From the NCBI GenBank assembly GCA_015222055.1, contig JADFUR010000110.1, positions 1-61,993 on the forward strand: a stretch of DNA of 61,993 nt. The letters are read 5' to 3'. Below the pieces are notes generated by a model that saw only the letters and a list, made by a program, of their open reading frames with translations, ran no database searches and was not told where the DNA came from. Origin of the DNA: Bacteroidota bacterium (lineage in GTDB: Bacteria; Bacteroidota; Bacteroidia; Bacteroidales; B39-G9). Both the position numbers and the translations under genes were made by a program. Of the stretch, positions 7,296 to 17,735 are shown one piece after another (position 1 is the stretch's first letter; every line of letters begins with the position of its first letter).

Positions 7296-9617
7296 TTAAA
7301 CAATAATTAAAAGTTTTCCGTTATAATTATTGTTTTCCGAACTGATTTTATAATAATATAGTCCTTTTTGTATTTTCGGTAGTTTAAAATTAGTGGTGCT
7401 GTTTTTTTCTATATTGTTTATTGCTTTACCGAACAATAATTTTCCGCTTACATCATACAATTTAAAAAATATTTTTTGTGAATTGTTATTAATTTTAATA
7501 TTAACAGTTCCCTTAGATGGATTAGGAAATAATTCAAAACATTTTTTGCTGTTTAAATCTTTAATATCTAATGGAAACTTTACAGAAATTGAAACCAGTT
7601 CGGAATAACTGCACATATTTCCATCTTCAACAGAAACAAGAAAAGTGTGTTCTCCCGAGCCAAGTTCTGAACCTTTAATGGTTTTTGAATATGTTGTTGA
7701 ACTGTCGTTCCACATAACATTGAAATAGAACGGATTAAACAAAATCGTTATTGAATCTTCATAAGCTATACTTGTGTCAGTAGTTGATAAAATCCATGGT
7801 TTAGGATATACATCAACATTTATTGTGTCAGATCTTCCTATGCAGCCATAAATTGTGTCAAGTTGATAAACATAATAGCTTCCTGCAGAATCAGCAAAGA
7901 GAGACGGGCTTTTTTTAAATTCTTTTTCGTTGCTCCAACGGTAGGTACAATACCAGAGATTGTGTTCAAATAAATCGAGCTGTGCTCCATTGCAGACAAG
8001 AGTATCATTAGCCAATAATATTTTGGCAGGAGCTTGAACTGACCTTGATGTTATTCTTGCTGTTTCTGCTACACCTTCACCAACTTCATTAATTCCTTTA
8101 ACTGTAAGCTTTACAGTTCCTGTATATTTATCAGACCAATCAATTTCCACAATCGAATCATGTGTGAAAAGAATTCCTGCAGAATCTGGGTGCAAAGACC
8201 ATTGGTAAGAATTTGCATTTTTTGAATATGTTTGATATGATGTGTTAACATTATTTTTGCAAATTGTTGAAGGTCCCTCTGGAATACTTGCTTTTGTTGG
8301 ATAATTTTTTGGTGCAATTGTAAGTCCTTTAATACAAAAATTTCCTGTTGGTTCTATTGTATTAAAATCATTCCATTTATTGTTTTCAGAATAAAAACTT
8401 TCTCCTGTTTTTGCAGAAGATTCAACAAGCGTTTCGTTTTTTGCCCCTAATAATAACGATACTGTTGATGTTCTGTCAAATGCCAATCCACCATCCGAAA
8501 CTTTAAGATAAATATAAAATTTATTACCCGAAGTAATTTGAGCAACAGAATTTAAGTCAATTGTATGAAACCCTTTATGTTCAATAAACCCAGATTTTGT
8601 GCAAATTTGATTGCTTAACGCATTGTTTATAAATGCGTTATAAATAATTATAGAATAATTTACGCTGTCTTCGGTGGTATAAAAACTTACAGATTTTAGT
8701 AATTCATCGCCTTGAGCATTAAATGCATTAAATGCCTCATAAATATTTGTTTTAGTATCTCGCCAGCCGTGATAATCGTGGTAATACACATTGTTGTATT
8801 TAAATAGCTCAACATCCTTAAATGAAACAGCACCCATTTCAGGATGTTGTCCGCAATGTTTGTCATAAAAAGAGATCCAAAAACAACCATCATTAGAAGA
8901 ACCGAAATCTGTACCCCAGCTGTTTTTAGCTAACCAAGCACCAGGCAAAGGGGCTTGTGTTGTGAGAGTGTCGTTCCAACCGATTATTGCAATCGAATGA
9001 TTTGGGTCTTGATTATCTGTTGAAGGTTGATAATGTATTCCGTCAACAAGCCAGTTGTCAACGTCTATACATGTTCCCATAGCACCATTATCAATAATCG
9101 TTTTTTTTATATTGTTGATGTTTTCAAGATTTTTACCTACTTTATGCCATTCAATATTTCTGGGATAATAATGATGAAAATTTTGTGTGCTTTTTAAAGG
9201 AGGTTTGTCAAATGATTGCCCGTCAATATCTCTTACTGCTCCACCTCCTCTTGAAAGATATGCTGCTGAAATAAGATAATCGCCGCCGTTATGAATAATT
9301 ATTCCGTCTCCCTGTTTTTCAATATCTTCATTATTAAAATCATTAAATCCATTCCACCAGTCAAGATGATATTCGGAAAGATTTGGCTCTCCTTTTTCTT
9401 CGTTATTTCTCCATTCTCCAGAAATTAACAGATTGCTTTCAATAGCAGACATTGTTCCGTGTGTCCAGCATGTGCCCCCTTGTTGGCTTTTAATTGAACT
9501 AATAAAATTTTTTCCGTTTACATCTCTTAAGTCAAATGTAATGGGAAGGCTGATGTTTTGCCCAAAACAAAGATTCGATATTGCGGCGATTAAGGCTAAT
9601 AAAAATAATTTTTTCAT
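7296..9617 (-). CDS. Secreted papain-family (C1A) peptidase with T9SS sorting tail
   Basis: This 773-residue protein begins with a signal peptide (about residues 1-19). The peptidase domain has Gln46 and Cys50 in SQQGGTCWTHG, His207 in DPNHSIAIIGW and Asn232 in AKNSWGTDFG, so the C1A triad is complete. A beta-rich middle follows, including a PKD-like stretch around residues 440-610 (EGPSTICKNN onward). The last 80 or so residues (ELFPNPSKGTVNIKI to the end) are a type-A T9SS C-terminal domain, so the enzyme should be exported and processed at the cell surface. It is distinct from the three C1 peptidases at 17.7-22.1 kb. It is monocistronic, with family A repeats on both sides. Confidence 0.9.
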   Translation of the reverse strand: MKKLFLLALIAAISNLCFGQNISLPITFDLRDVNGKNFISSIKSQQGGTCWTHGTMSAIESNLLISGEWRNNEEKGEPNLSEYHLDWWNGFNDFNNEDIEKQGDGIIIHNGGDYLISAAYLSRGGGAVRDIDGQSFDKPPLKSTQNFHHYYPRNIEWHKVGKNLENINNIKKTIIDNGAMGTCIDVDNWLVDGIHYQPSTDNQDPNHSIAIIGWNDTLTTQAPLPGAWLAKNSWGTDFGSSNDGCFWISFYDKHCGQHPEMGAVSFKDVELFKYNNVYYHDYHGWRDTKTNIYEAFNAFNAQGDELLKSVSFYTTEDSVNYSIIIYNAFINNALSNQICTKSGFIEHKGFHTIDLNSVAQITSGNKFYIYLKVSDGGLAFDRTSTVSLLLGAKNETLVESSAKTGESFYSENNKWNDFNTIEPTGNFCIKGLTIAPKNYPTKASIPEGPSTICKNNVNTSYQTYSKNANSYQWSLHPDSAGILFTHDSIVEIDWSDKYTGTVKLTVKGINEVGEGVAETARITSRSVQAPAKILLANDTLVCNGAQLDLFEHNLWYCTYRWSNEKEFKKSPSLFADSAGSYYVYQLDTIYGCIGRSDTINVDVYPKPWILSTTDTSIAYEDSITILFNPFYFNVMWNDSSTTYSKTIKGSELGSGEHTFLVSVEDGNMCSYSELVSISVKFPLDIKDLNSKKCFELFPNPSKGTVNIKINNNSQKIFFKLYDVSGKLLFGKAINNIEKNSTTNFKLPKIQKGLYYYKISSENNNYNGKLLIIV

Positions 9618-9803
9618 AGGGATGTTTTTATTGATTACTAGAGTAGATTTTTTTTAAAGATACATTTATTTTTATTTAAAATAAAAAGCTAATTATTTTT
9701 AGCAAAAAATATTGTTTTAATAACCGTATCACGGGTCGGTTAATTTAATGCCAAACACATAAAAAACAAATAGTTAATAATTAAGAATATTTTTACTAAG
9801 GCC

Positions 9804-10031
9804 TTTGTCATGCTGTCCGCCAGCAGTCGGATTGAAATGAAGAATAGCTTAAAATTTCACACCTGACAGGTTTCTGTAATTAAATAAAAAAAGGTTTTTA
9901 ATCGACATTTTTTTGAAAGGAAAAAATATGATTAGCCCCCGATTTTAATCGGGAGTATTAAGAATAAGCAAGATAACCGCAGGGAGAAGTCTGGTGATTA
10001 GAAAATTAATTTTATTCCCCTGCGGAATTAA
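9804..10031. repeat. Family A composite repeat, copy A2
   Basis: It contains a partial gtcat inverted-repeat arm (from 9807), CACACCTGACAGGTTTCTG (about 9858-9876), the CCCCCGATTTTAATCGGG hairpin (about 9936-9953) and the core bounded by CCGCAGGG (about 9977) and CCCCTGCGG (ending 10025). The whole peptidase-uvrC spacer (9618-10166) has no gene; the rest holds another gtcat hairpin at 10096-10168. Confidence 0.7.
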
Positions 10032-10095
10032 TATCGTTGTTAATTGCTGTAGCCAGGTTCTGCTAATTTGTTGCGAAAAATTTTGTTTTTTATTT

Positions 10096-10168
10096 TGTCA
10101 TGCTGAACTCGTTTCTGCATCTGGATATAATGTAAATAAAGGGTTTATGAAACAAGTTTGGAATGACT
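10096..10168. repeat. gtcat-type long hairpin overlapping the uvrC stop
   Basis: Left arm TGTCATGCTGAACTCGTTTC and right arm GAAACAAGTTTGGAATGACT can pair over about 25 bp. The uvrC stop codon (10167-10169) lies at the edge of the right arm, so the hairpin may act as the uvrC transcript end. Confidence 0.55.
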
Positions 10169-11981
10169 ATTGGCTTTTTTTCAAATATTCAAAAATCAAT
10201 TTAGCTTTAGCTTTGCCAATAATTTTTTCTAATTCACTAAAATTAGCTTTTTTTATATTTTTAAGAGATTTTAGTTCAATCAGTAATTTTTGTTTTGTCT
10301 TTTCACCAATTCCGTTAATCTCATCCAACTCCGATTTAATCATTGCTTTAGAGCGTTTATCACGATGAAAAGTAATACCAAAACGGTGAGATTCGTCTCT
10401 TACCTGTTGAATAACCCTTAATGTTTCTGAATTTTTGTCAAGATATAGAGGAATGGGGTCGTCTGGGAAAAATATTTCTTCTAATTTTTTGGCAATTCCT
10501 ATTATTGCAATTTTATCTTTTAGCTTGAGTTTGTCAAGACTTTTTAATGCAGAACTAAGTTGACCTTTTCCTCCGTCAATAATTATTAATTGCGGAAGCG
10601 ATTGCTTTTCTTTAATTAATCGTTTATATCTTCTATAAACAATTTCTTCCATTGAGGCAAAGTCATTAGCACCGTCAACGGTTTTAATATTATATTTACG
10701 ATATTCTTTTTTGCTAGGTTTGGCATTTTTAAAAACCACACACGAAGCAACAGGTATGGTGCCCTGAATATTCGAATTATCAAAACCCTCTATATGAACA
10801 GGTAAAGAATCTAAGTGTAAATCTTTTTGCATGGTTTGCAAAATTCTGTCTGCATGCTTATTGCGATTTATTTTTTCATATTGTTTATGCCTTTCAAGTC
10901 TGAATATTTTTGCATTTCTTTCCGACAAATCAAGGAGCTTTTTTTTATCACCTTGTTTAGGAATCAAAAAATTTATATTGTTTAAAACGTAATCTATTTT
11001 AAACGGCACAATAATTTCTTTCGAAAGGCTCTGCACGCGTTGTCTTATTTCTGTTATTAAAATAGGAAGAAGTAGCGATTTTTCTTCATCAAGTTTCTTT
11101 TTAATTTCAATATTTTGTGCCTGAATAATTGCTCCATTAACGACTTTTAAATAATTTACATAAGCATACTCTTCATCATCAATAATTGAAAAAACATCAA
11201 CATTGTTAATTTTTGGATTAACAACGGTTGATTTTTTTTGAAAATTTTCTAGAAACAAAATTTTTTCTTTCACATCATTAGCCAGTTCAAATTTATATAG
11301 CTCTGAATACTTCAACATTAAATTGCGAAGACGTTTGGTTACAGTGCTGATGTTGCCGGTTAAAATGTTTTTTATTTCATTTATTGAGTTTCGATAATCT
11401 TCGGCAGTTTGTTTCCCTACACAAGGAGCTTTGCAGTTTCCAATATGATATTCTAAACAAACCTTATATTTTCCACTTTGAATATTTTCATCACTAAGTT
11501 TTAATTTGCAAGTTCTTGTTTTATAATGATGACGAAGCATCTCAAGTATGTTGCGAACTAACCTAACCGAAGTGTATGGACCAAAGTATTGTGAGCCGTC
11601 TTTAATAATTCTTCTTGTTAAAAAAATTTGAGGGAACTCTTCATTTTTTATGCAAATCCAGGGATAAGTTTTGTCGTCTTTTAATAAAACATTATACTTG
11701 GGGCGATACTTTTTTATTAAATTGTTTTCAAGCAACAAAGCCTCTTCTTCTGTATCAACAATTGTATGCTTAATTTCATTTATTTTTTTTACAAGAAGTT
11801 GTGTCTTTGAACTTTTGTGTTTTTTAAAGAAATAAGATGAAACGCGTTTTTTTAAATTTTTTGCCTTTCCTATATAAATAATTTTATCTGACTTATCAAA
11901 AAATTGATATATACCGGGTTTGGTTGGCATTACATTAAGTAATGATTTAATATATTCAATATTGCTGTTAATATTTATCAC
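10167..11981 (-). CDS. uvrC: Excinuclease ABC subunit C
   Basis: A 604-residue nucleotide-excision-repair nuclease that makes both incisions after UvrB loading. The GIY-YIG domain opens the protein (PGIYQFF, then IYIGKAKNLKKR). The Cys-containing YHIGNCKAPCVG follows at about residue 180, then the UvrB-binding stretch, the C-terminal RNase-H-like nuclease domain (VEGFDNSNIQG-like and IIIDGGKGQL motifs) and a helix-hairpin-helix end (INGIGEKTKQKLL). It is full length and divergent from the polyprenyl synthase gene. Confidence 0.96.
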   Translation of the reverse strand: MININSNIEYIKSLLNVMPTKPGIYQFFDKSDKIIYIGKAKNLKKRVSSYFFKKHKSSKTQLLVKKINEIKHTIVDTEEEALLLENNLIKKYRPKYNVLLKDDKTYPWICIKNEEFPQIFLTRRIIKDGSQYFGPYTSVRLVRNILEMLRHHYKTRTCKLKLSDENIQSGKYKVCLEYHIGNCKAPCVGKQTAEDYRNSINEIKNILTGNISTVTKRLRNLMLKYSELYKFELANDVKEKILFLENFQKKSTVVNPKINNVDVFSIIDDEEYAYVNYLKVVNGAIIQAQNIEIKKKLDEEKSLLLPILITEIRQRVQSLSKEIIVPFKIDYVLNNINFLIPKQGDKKKLLDLSERNAKIFRLERHKQYEKINRNKHADRILQTMQKDLHLDSLPVHIEGFDNSNIQGTIPVASCVVFKNAKPSKKEYRKYNIKTVDGANDFASMEEIVYRRYKRLIKEKQSLPQLIIIDGGKGQLSSALKSLDKLKLKDKIAIIGIAKKLEEIFFPDDPIPLYLDKNSETLRVIQQVRDESHRFGITFHRDKRSKAMIKSELDEINGIGEKTKQKLLIELKSLKNIKKANFSELEKIIGKAKAKLIFEYLKKSQ

Positions 11982-12052
11982 GTTTTTTAAACTATTAAGA
12001 AAAATTTATGTAAATTTAATTATTAACTTTGAAATTTCAACATATATATCTT

Positions 12053-13027
12053 ATGTCATCATTAGATTTAATAAAAGCCCCGATTATTGAAGAATTGAAA
12101 AGATTTGAACCGGTTTTTAAATCTTCAATGAAAAGCAACAAAAAACTTTTAAATATAATTATTAATTATATTGTTAAAAGCAAGGGCAAGCAATTGCGGC
12201 CCACAATTGTTTTTCTCACGGCGAAAATGTTAGGCGAGATAAATAAATCGACCCATCATGCAGCTGCATTAATTGAGTTGATGCATACTGCTACTTTAGT
12301 TCACGACGATATTGTTGATGAAGCAAATAAAAGGAGAGGGGCATTTTCAATAAATGCATTATGGAAAAATAAAGTTTCGGTTTTGGTTGGGGATTATTTA
12401 CTTGCCAAAGGATTGCTATTGGCTGTTGATAATGATGAGTTTGATTTACTTAGAATTGTTTCTCTATCTGTTAAAGATATGAGCGAAGGTGAATTATTGC
12501 AAATTGAAAAATCAAGAAAACTAGATATTACCGAAGATATTTATTTTGAGATAATAAGAAAGAAAACAGCTTCTTTAATTTCTTCGTGTGCAGCAATAGG
12601 AGCTAAGTCGGTTGGTGCTGACGATGAAACAGTTGAGAAAATGAAACTTTTTGGCGAAAATCTTGGTATTGCATTTCAAATTAAAGACGATATCTTTGAT
12701 TATCAAAATAATAAGATAATAGGAAAACCCACGGGAAACGATCTTAAAGAACAAAAATTAACCTTGCCAGTTATATTTGCTTTAGAAAACTCTACAAACT
12801 CTGAAAAGCGAAAAATTATTAACATAATAAAAAATCATAATGACGAAGCAAAAAAAGTTAAGCAAGTAATTGATTTTGCTGTGAAAAATAATGGATTAGA
12901 ATATTCTACAAACAAAATGATTGACTACAAAAACAGAGCGATTAAAATTCTTGCTGAATTTCCTGATTCTGAAGCAAAAACAGCATTGTTAAACTTGTCG
13001 GAATTTGTTGCAGAAAGAAAAAAATAG
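12053..13027 (+). CDS. Trans-isoprenyl diphosphate synthase (octaprenyl-type polyprenyl synthetase)
   Basis: This 324-residue enzyme elongates farnesyl diphosphate with IPP to make the quinone side chain. The first Asp-rich motif is LVHDDIVDEA with the RR of NKRRG after it; the second is QIKDDIFDYQ, followed by the GK of GKPTGNDL. Lys/Arg IPP contacts (GKQLRP) precede them. The start is the ATG at 12053, not the in-frame TTG at 12029. TAACTTTG at 12024-12031 is a good -7 element, giving a short leader. Chain length cannot be read from the sequence. Confidence 0.92.
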   Translation: MSSLDLIKAPIIEELKRFEPVFKSSMKSNKKLLNIIINYIVKSKGKQLRPTIVFLTAKMLGEINKSTHHAAALIELMHTATLVHDDIVDEANKRRGAFSINALWKNKVSVLVGDYLLAKGLLLAVDNDEFDLLRIVSLSVKDMSEGELLQIEKSRKLDITEDIYFEIIRKKTASLISSCAAIGAKSVGADDETVEKMKLFGENLGIAFQIKDDIFDYQNNKIIGKPTGNDLKEQKLTLPVIFALENSTNSEKRKIINIIKNHNDEAKKVKQVIDFAVKNNGLEYSTNKMIDYKNRAIKILAEFPDSEAKTALLNLSEFVAERKK

Positions 13028-13207
13028 TGGATTTTAATCATGTCGTGCAATCATGCTTTGTGGAAAATCGTCAATTGAATTAATTATAATAATTTATGTA
13101 AACCTACGTTTTGTTAATTAAATCAATGAATTTTATTTTGAGAAGAGTTTTCTTGAAAATTTAATTTATAATTAAAATTTATTGACAGTTAATAATTGTG
13201 AATTAAA

Positions 13208-15556
13208 ATGAAAAATAATAAATCAAGTATAAATCAAAAACACATGCGAAAAATTATTTTAATATTGATTTTTTGTTTGATACTGACGAATATTAAAACA
13301 TATTCTCAAACAAAAGTTGGTACATGGCGAGAACATTTGCCTTTTTCTCATGCAACATGTGTTGCAGAGGTTGAAAATAAAATTTTTTGTGCTTCTGAAG
13401 CTGGGTTGTTCTTTTATAACAAATCTGATAATGCAATTGAGACAATAACAAAGAATAATGGATTGTCTGACAATTTAATAAGCACAATTAATTATAGTAA
13501 AAGTTTTAAAACTTTAGTTGTTGCCTATGCCAATGGAAATATTGATTTGCTGAGTGACAAATCAATTTATAATATTTCTGATATTAAAAGAAAAGACATT
13601 ATAGGAACAAAAAAAATTAACGGCATTTTATTTATAAATAATTATGCATACCTGTCTTGTGATTTCGGAATAGTTGTATTAGATATTGACAAAAAAGAAA
13701 TTAAAGACACTTATTTTATTGGTGAAGGAGGCTCTTCGGTAAAAGTTTTCGATATGACTTTTGATGGTTCTTATCTTTATGCTGCAACACAAAATGGACT
13801 GTATCAAGCAGATATTAATTCTCCTAATTTATTGAATTATCAAAATTGGCATCGATTTACCAATCTGCCAACTTACGATAAATCATTTAATACAATTACG
13901 ATTTTTGACAATAAAATATTTGCAAATTATTCTGGTAGTCAGGCCAACTCAGACACAATCTATGTTTACGATGGTGTAGATTGGAATTATTATGATACTA
14001 CAATTACAAAAACGAAGTCACTTTCACAGAGTTATGATAATTTAATAATTGTTGAAAACTGGCATGTTAATGTTTTTAATAAATTACATGAGCGAATTAG
14101 GCATTTTTCAACCCCAGAAAGTAAATATGCAATTTTAGATAAAGATAATATTCTTTGGGTTGCCGATTATCAGGAGGGATTAATCCAAAATGCAGAAACC
14201 TGGCATAAACAAAAAATTTGCCCAAATGGCCCAATTGATTCAAAGGTTTTTGATATTGAAATCGTAAACAATAACTTATGGGTTGCTTCCGGTGGTAGAA
14301 CAAGTGCTTGGGGAAATATTTATAATTCAGCATTAGCACATTCGTTTATTAATGAAAATTGGGAATCTTTTTCCGAAAAGACAATACCCGAAATTGAAGA
14401 GCTTCGTGATATTGTAAATATTGCTATAAACCCAAACAAATCTAATAATGTGTTTTTTGGTACATGGGGAAACGGGATAATTGAATTTAGCAATAATCTT
14501 TTTAAAAAAATTTATAATGAAGATAACACAAATGAAGCTTTACAAAATATTTCGAACCAGACACCAAATTCCTATGTTCGAATAGGCGGAATGACTTTTG
14601 ATAATGATAATAATTTGTGGATAACTAACTCTTCAGTTGAAAACCCCATTGTTGTTAAAAAAGCAAACGGAGAATGGCTAAATTATAATTTTCAAAATAA
14701 AATTAGCAATATTGATATTGGTAAAATTATTGTTGCTCAGAATGCTGATAAGTGGGTTGTTTTACCAAGAGGAAACGGTTTGTTTATATTTAATACAAAC
14801 AATACATTTGATAATTTAAGTGACGATACCTATAAAAGAATTAGTCTTTTAAATGATAAAGGAAAAATTATTTCAAACGATGTTTATTCTATTGCTGAAG
14901 ATTTAGACGGAGAAATCTGGATAGGAACAAACGCAGGGGTTGTTGTTTATTATAACCCACAAAATATTTTATCAAATAATAGTTTTTATGCAACACAACC
15001 AATTCTCGAAGTAGATGGCATTTCTAATTATTTGCTATTGACCGAAACCGTTTCGGCAATTGCGGTTGATGGTGCTAATCGTAAGTGGTTTGGGACACAA
15101 AACGGCGGAGCTTTTTTAGTTTCTGATGACGGTGGAAAACAAATTCTTAATTTTAATGTTGACAACAGTCCATTACCATCAAATAATATAACAAGCATTT
15201 CAATTAATCATAATACAGGAGAAGTTTTTTTTGGAACAAGCCTTGGAATTGTATCTTATAAAAGTTCAGCAACGAGAGGATCCTCCGATTTTAGCGGAGT
15301 ATATGTTTATCCCAATCCTGTTAAACCAAATTACAATGGCTTAATTACAATTAAAGGGCTTGTTGCTGATGTTAATGTTAAAATAACAGATATTTCAGGA
15401 AATATTGTTTATGAAACAGATGCAAATGGTGGTGAAGCTGTTTGGAATGGAAAAAATTTTTCGGGAAAAAAAGTACATACTGGCGTGTATATCGTTTTTT
15501 GCACAAACGAAGATGGTTCAAAATCTTTTATTACAAAGTTGTTATTTGTTAATTAA
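13208..15556 (+). CDS. porZ: T9SS-associated beta-propeller protein PorZ
   Basis: A 782-residue exported protein; the signal peptide (MRKIILILIF to YSQ) starts at an internal ATG, 13244, which may be the true start. It opens with the PorZ-typical GTWREHLPFSHATCVAE, followed by two-component-regulator-type propeller repeats (for example IWIGTNAGVVVY and KWFGTQNGGAF). The last 80 or so residues (VYPNPVKPNYNGLITIKG to the end) form a type-A T9SS C-terminal domain. PorZ works at the cell surface in the type IX attachment complex, delivering anionic LPS to the sortase PorU. A porZ-recO neighbourhood is familiar in Bacteroidota. Confidence 0.85.
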   Translation: MKNNKSSINQKHMRKIILILIFCLILTNIKTYSQTKVGTWREHLPFSHATCVAEVENKIFCASEAGLFFYNKSDNAIETITKNNGLSDNLISTINYSKSFKTLVVAYANGNIDLLSDKSIYNISDIKRKDIIGTKKINGILFINNYAYLSCDFGIVVLDIDKKEIKDTYFIGEGGSSVKVFDMTFDGSYLYAATQNGLYQADINSPNLLNYQNWHRFTNLPTYDKSFNTITIFDNKIFANYSGSQANSDTIYVYDGVDWNYYDTTITKTKSLSQSYDNLIIVENWHVNVFNKLHERIRHFSTPESKYAILDKDNILWVADYQEGLIQNAETWHKQKICPNGPIDSKVFDIEIVNNNLWVASGGRTSAWGNIYNSALAHSFINENWESFSEKTIPEIEELRDIVNIAINPNKSNNVFFGTWGNGIIEFSNNLFKKIYNEDNTNEALQNISNQTPNSYVRIGGMTFDNDNNLWITNSSVENPIVVKKANGEWLNYNFQNKISNIDIGKIIVAQNADKWVVLPRGNGLFIFNTNNTFDNLSDDTYKRISLLNDKGKIISNDVYSIAEDLDGEIWIGTNAGVVVYYNPQNILSNNSFYATQPILEVDGISNYLLLTETVSAIAVDGANRKWFGTQNGGAFLVSDDGGKQILNFNVDNSPLPSNNITSISINHNTGEVFFGTSLGIVSYKSSATRGSSDFSGVYVYPNPVKPNYNGLITIKGLVADVNVKITDISGNIVYETDANGGEAVWNGKNFSGKKVHTGVYIVFCTNEDGSKSFITKLLFVN

Positions 15557-15604
15557 TTAATGATTGAGTTAAACAAGGTTTATAACTTTAAAAATTAATA
15601 GTAT

Positions 15605-16330
15605 ATGCTTAATAAAACTCGAGGCATAATTTTACATCAAATAAGATATTCCGATTCAAGTAAAATTGTAAATGTTTATACGGAAAAATTTGGAAGACAA
15701 GATTTTATTATATCGGAATCGAAAAATAAAAAAGCAAAAAATAAACACAATGTTTTACAAGCATTGTTTTTAGTTGAGATAGATGCCTATATAAAAAACA
15801 CCAGACAATTACAGCGAATAAAAGAAATAAAAAATATTTATCCATTTAAAACGATACCTTATAATATTTCTAAATGCACTATTGCTCAGTTTATTGCTGA
15901 AATATTATATAAATCTTTGCAGCCCGAGGATATAAATGAAAATTTGTTTAATTTTTTATTTCAATCAATTCAATTATTTGATGAAGAAATACAAGGTGCT
16001 GCAAATTTTCATTTGTTTTTATTGGTTCATTTAACAAAATTTTTAGGATTTTTTCCTAGTGGTCATTATTCGGACGAAGCTACTTTTTTCGATTTGCTCG
16101 AAGGTAGGTTTGTTATGTTGCCACCAATACACAAAAAATTTATAAATAAACAAAACAGTATTGTTTTTGACGAAATTTTAAATTTATCTTTTGATAAACT
16201 ATATAAAATTCAAATTTCTAATAATATTAGAGCGCAGCTTTTAAGCAGTATTATTGAATACTATCAACTTCATATATTGTTTTTTAAGGAAATAAAATCA
16301 CTGCAAGTTTTTAAATCTGTTTTTGAATAA
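15605..16330 (+). CDS. recO: DNA repair protein RecO
   Basis: A 241-residue recombination mediator that, with RecR, loads RecA onto SSB-coated gaps. The N-terminal OB fold is recognisable (KTRGIILHQIRYSDSSKIVNVYTE, in two parts), followed by the helical domain. The zinc-binding cysteines of many RecO proteins are absent, as I recall is usual in this phylum. It lies 48 bp after porZ on the same strand. Confidence 0.9.
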   Translation: MLNKTRGIILHQIRYSDSSKIVNVYTEKFGRQDFIISESKNKKAKNKHNVLQALFLVEIDAYIKNTRQLQRIKEIKNIYPFKTIPYNISKCTIAQFIAEILYKSLQPEDINENLFNFLFQSIQLFDEEIQGAANFHLFLLVHLTKFLGFFPSGHYSDEATFFDLLEGRFVMLPPIHKKFINKQNSIVFDEILNLSFDKLYKIQISNNIRAQLLSSIIEYYQLHILFFKEIKSLQVFKSVFE

Positions 16331-16410
16331 GCAAAGACATTCTTAATTGTTGAAAATTTTTATAATTTTGTCGACCCTAGCGGAAAAAAAATTAGAATAA
16401 AAAAAAGATA

Positions 16411-17568
16411 ATGATATATCCAAATGCAATAGCATCAAAATTACCAAATATAGGAACAACCATTTCTGCTGTTATGTCAAGAATGGCAGATGAACATAAT
16501 GCAATAAATTTATCAAGCGGTTTTCCTGACTTTAATTGTTCTCCAAAGCTTATAAGCCTTGTAAATAAATATATGAAAAAAGGCTTTAATCAATATTGTT
16601 CAATTGAAGGAATAATGCCTTTGCGAGAAGCAATTTCGCAAAAAACCGAAGAAATTTATTCGACAAAATATAATCCCGAAACGGAAGTAACTATTACTAA
16701 CGGAGCAACCGAAGCAATAAATGCTGCTATATTAGCATTTGTGCAAGATGACGATCAGGTTATTGAGATAGAGCCTGCTTACGATTGTTATGTTCCCGCA
16801 ATAAAATTAGCCGGAGGACAACCAATTTTTTCTCCCCTAAAAGAGCCAGATTATAACATTGATTGGGATGAATTACAAAATAATATTACTCCTCAAACAA
16901 AAATGATTATACTTAATACTCCACAAAATCCAACAGGAGCAGTGTTCTCTTCAGGTGATATGGAGAAACTTAGTAGAATTATTGCGGGAACAAATATTAT
17001 TATTCTTAGCGACGAAGTTTACGAGCATATTGTTTTCGATAATTTTGAACATCAGAGCATAGCCAGATATCCCAAATTAGCCGAACGATCTATTATTGTT
17101 TCTTCCTTTGGAAAAACGTTTCATGTTACTGGCTGGAGATTAGGGTATTGTATTGCTCCTGAAAATTTAATGAAGGAATTCAGAAAAGTTCATCAGTTTT
17201 TAATGTATACAGTTAACACTCCTATCCAGTATGCTGTGGCAGAATACTTGAAAGAAAAAGATGAATATTTAAAATTAGGTGAGTTTTTTCAACAAAAACG
17301 CGATGTTTTTATCAATGGTTTAAAAGAATCTAATTTTATTATTCGCCCTTCTCGAGGAACATATTTCCAATTGCTCGATTATAGCAAAATTTCAGACGAA
17401 AAAGATACCGTCTTTGCCGAACGTCTTACTAAAGAATTTGGCGTTGCTTCAATACCTGTTTCTGTTTTTTATCATGATAAGATTGATAACAAGGTTTTAA
17501 GGTTTTGTTTTGCCAAAAAAAATGAGACATTAGAAAAAGCTGTCGAAAAATTACTTAAATTGAAATAA
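16411..17568 (+). CDS. PLP-dependent aminotransferase, methionine/kynurenine (YbdL) type
   Basis: A 385-residue fold-type I aminotransferase. NTPQNPTGAVF, the SDEVYEHIVFD loop and SSFGKTFHVTGWRLGY (PLP lysine in GKT, around residue 235) are present, as is the C-terminal Arg in VLRFCFAKK. The SSFGKTFHVTGWR wording is typical of the YbdL methionine aminotransferase / glutamine transaminase K group. The exact substrate is an inference. It is probably transcribed alone. Confidence 0.88.
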   Translation: MIYPNAIASKLPNIGTTISAVMSRMADEHNAINLSSGFPDFNCSPKLISLVNKYMKKGFNQYCSIEGIMPLREAISQKTEEIYSTKYNPETEVTITNGATEAINAAILAFVQDDDQVIEIEPAYDCYVPAIKLAGGQPIFSPLKEPDYNIDWDELQNNITPQTKMIILNTPQNPTGAVFSSGDMEKLSRIIAGTNIIILSDEVYEHIVFDNFEHQSIARYPKLAERSIIVSSFGKTFHVTGWRLGYCIAPENLMKEFRKVHQFLMYTVNTPIQYAVAEYLKEKDEYLKLGEFFQQKRDVFINGLKESNFIIRPSRGTYFQLLDYSKISDEKDTVFAERLTKEFGVASIPVSVFYHDKIDNKVLRFCFAKKNETLEKAVEKLLKLK

Positions 17569-17596
17569 ATAAAATATTTTTGTTCAAAAATAAATT

Positions 17597-17668
17597 GGCC
17601 TCGTAGTTCAATGGATAGAATAGAAGTTTCCTAAACTTTAGATATGAGTTCGATTCTCATCGAGGCTA
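17597..17668 (+). tRNA. tRNA-Arg (anticodon CCT)
   Basis: It folds as a full cloverleaf. The acceptor is GGCCTCG / CGAGGCT with a G-T closing pair; the anticodon arm is GAAGT-TTCCTAA-ACTTT (anticodon CCT, reading AGG); the T arm is ATGAG-TTCGATT-CTCAT; the discriminator is A. CCA is not encoded. Confidence 0.93.
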
Positions 17669-17735
17669 CAAATTATTTTTATCGTTTTATCCATCACAAT
17701 GGAATTTTAATAATTTATATTCAATTTTAAATAAT

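Noticed and set aside
9994-10368. A 124-codon plus-strand frame
   Set aside because: It starts in repeat A2, crosses a hairpin and ends antisense to uvrC; no protein-like features.
12029-12052. TTG start for the polyprenyl synthase
   Set aside because: It would overlap the -7 element TAACTTTG (12024-12031); the ATG at 12053 fits both promoter and family length.
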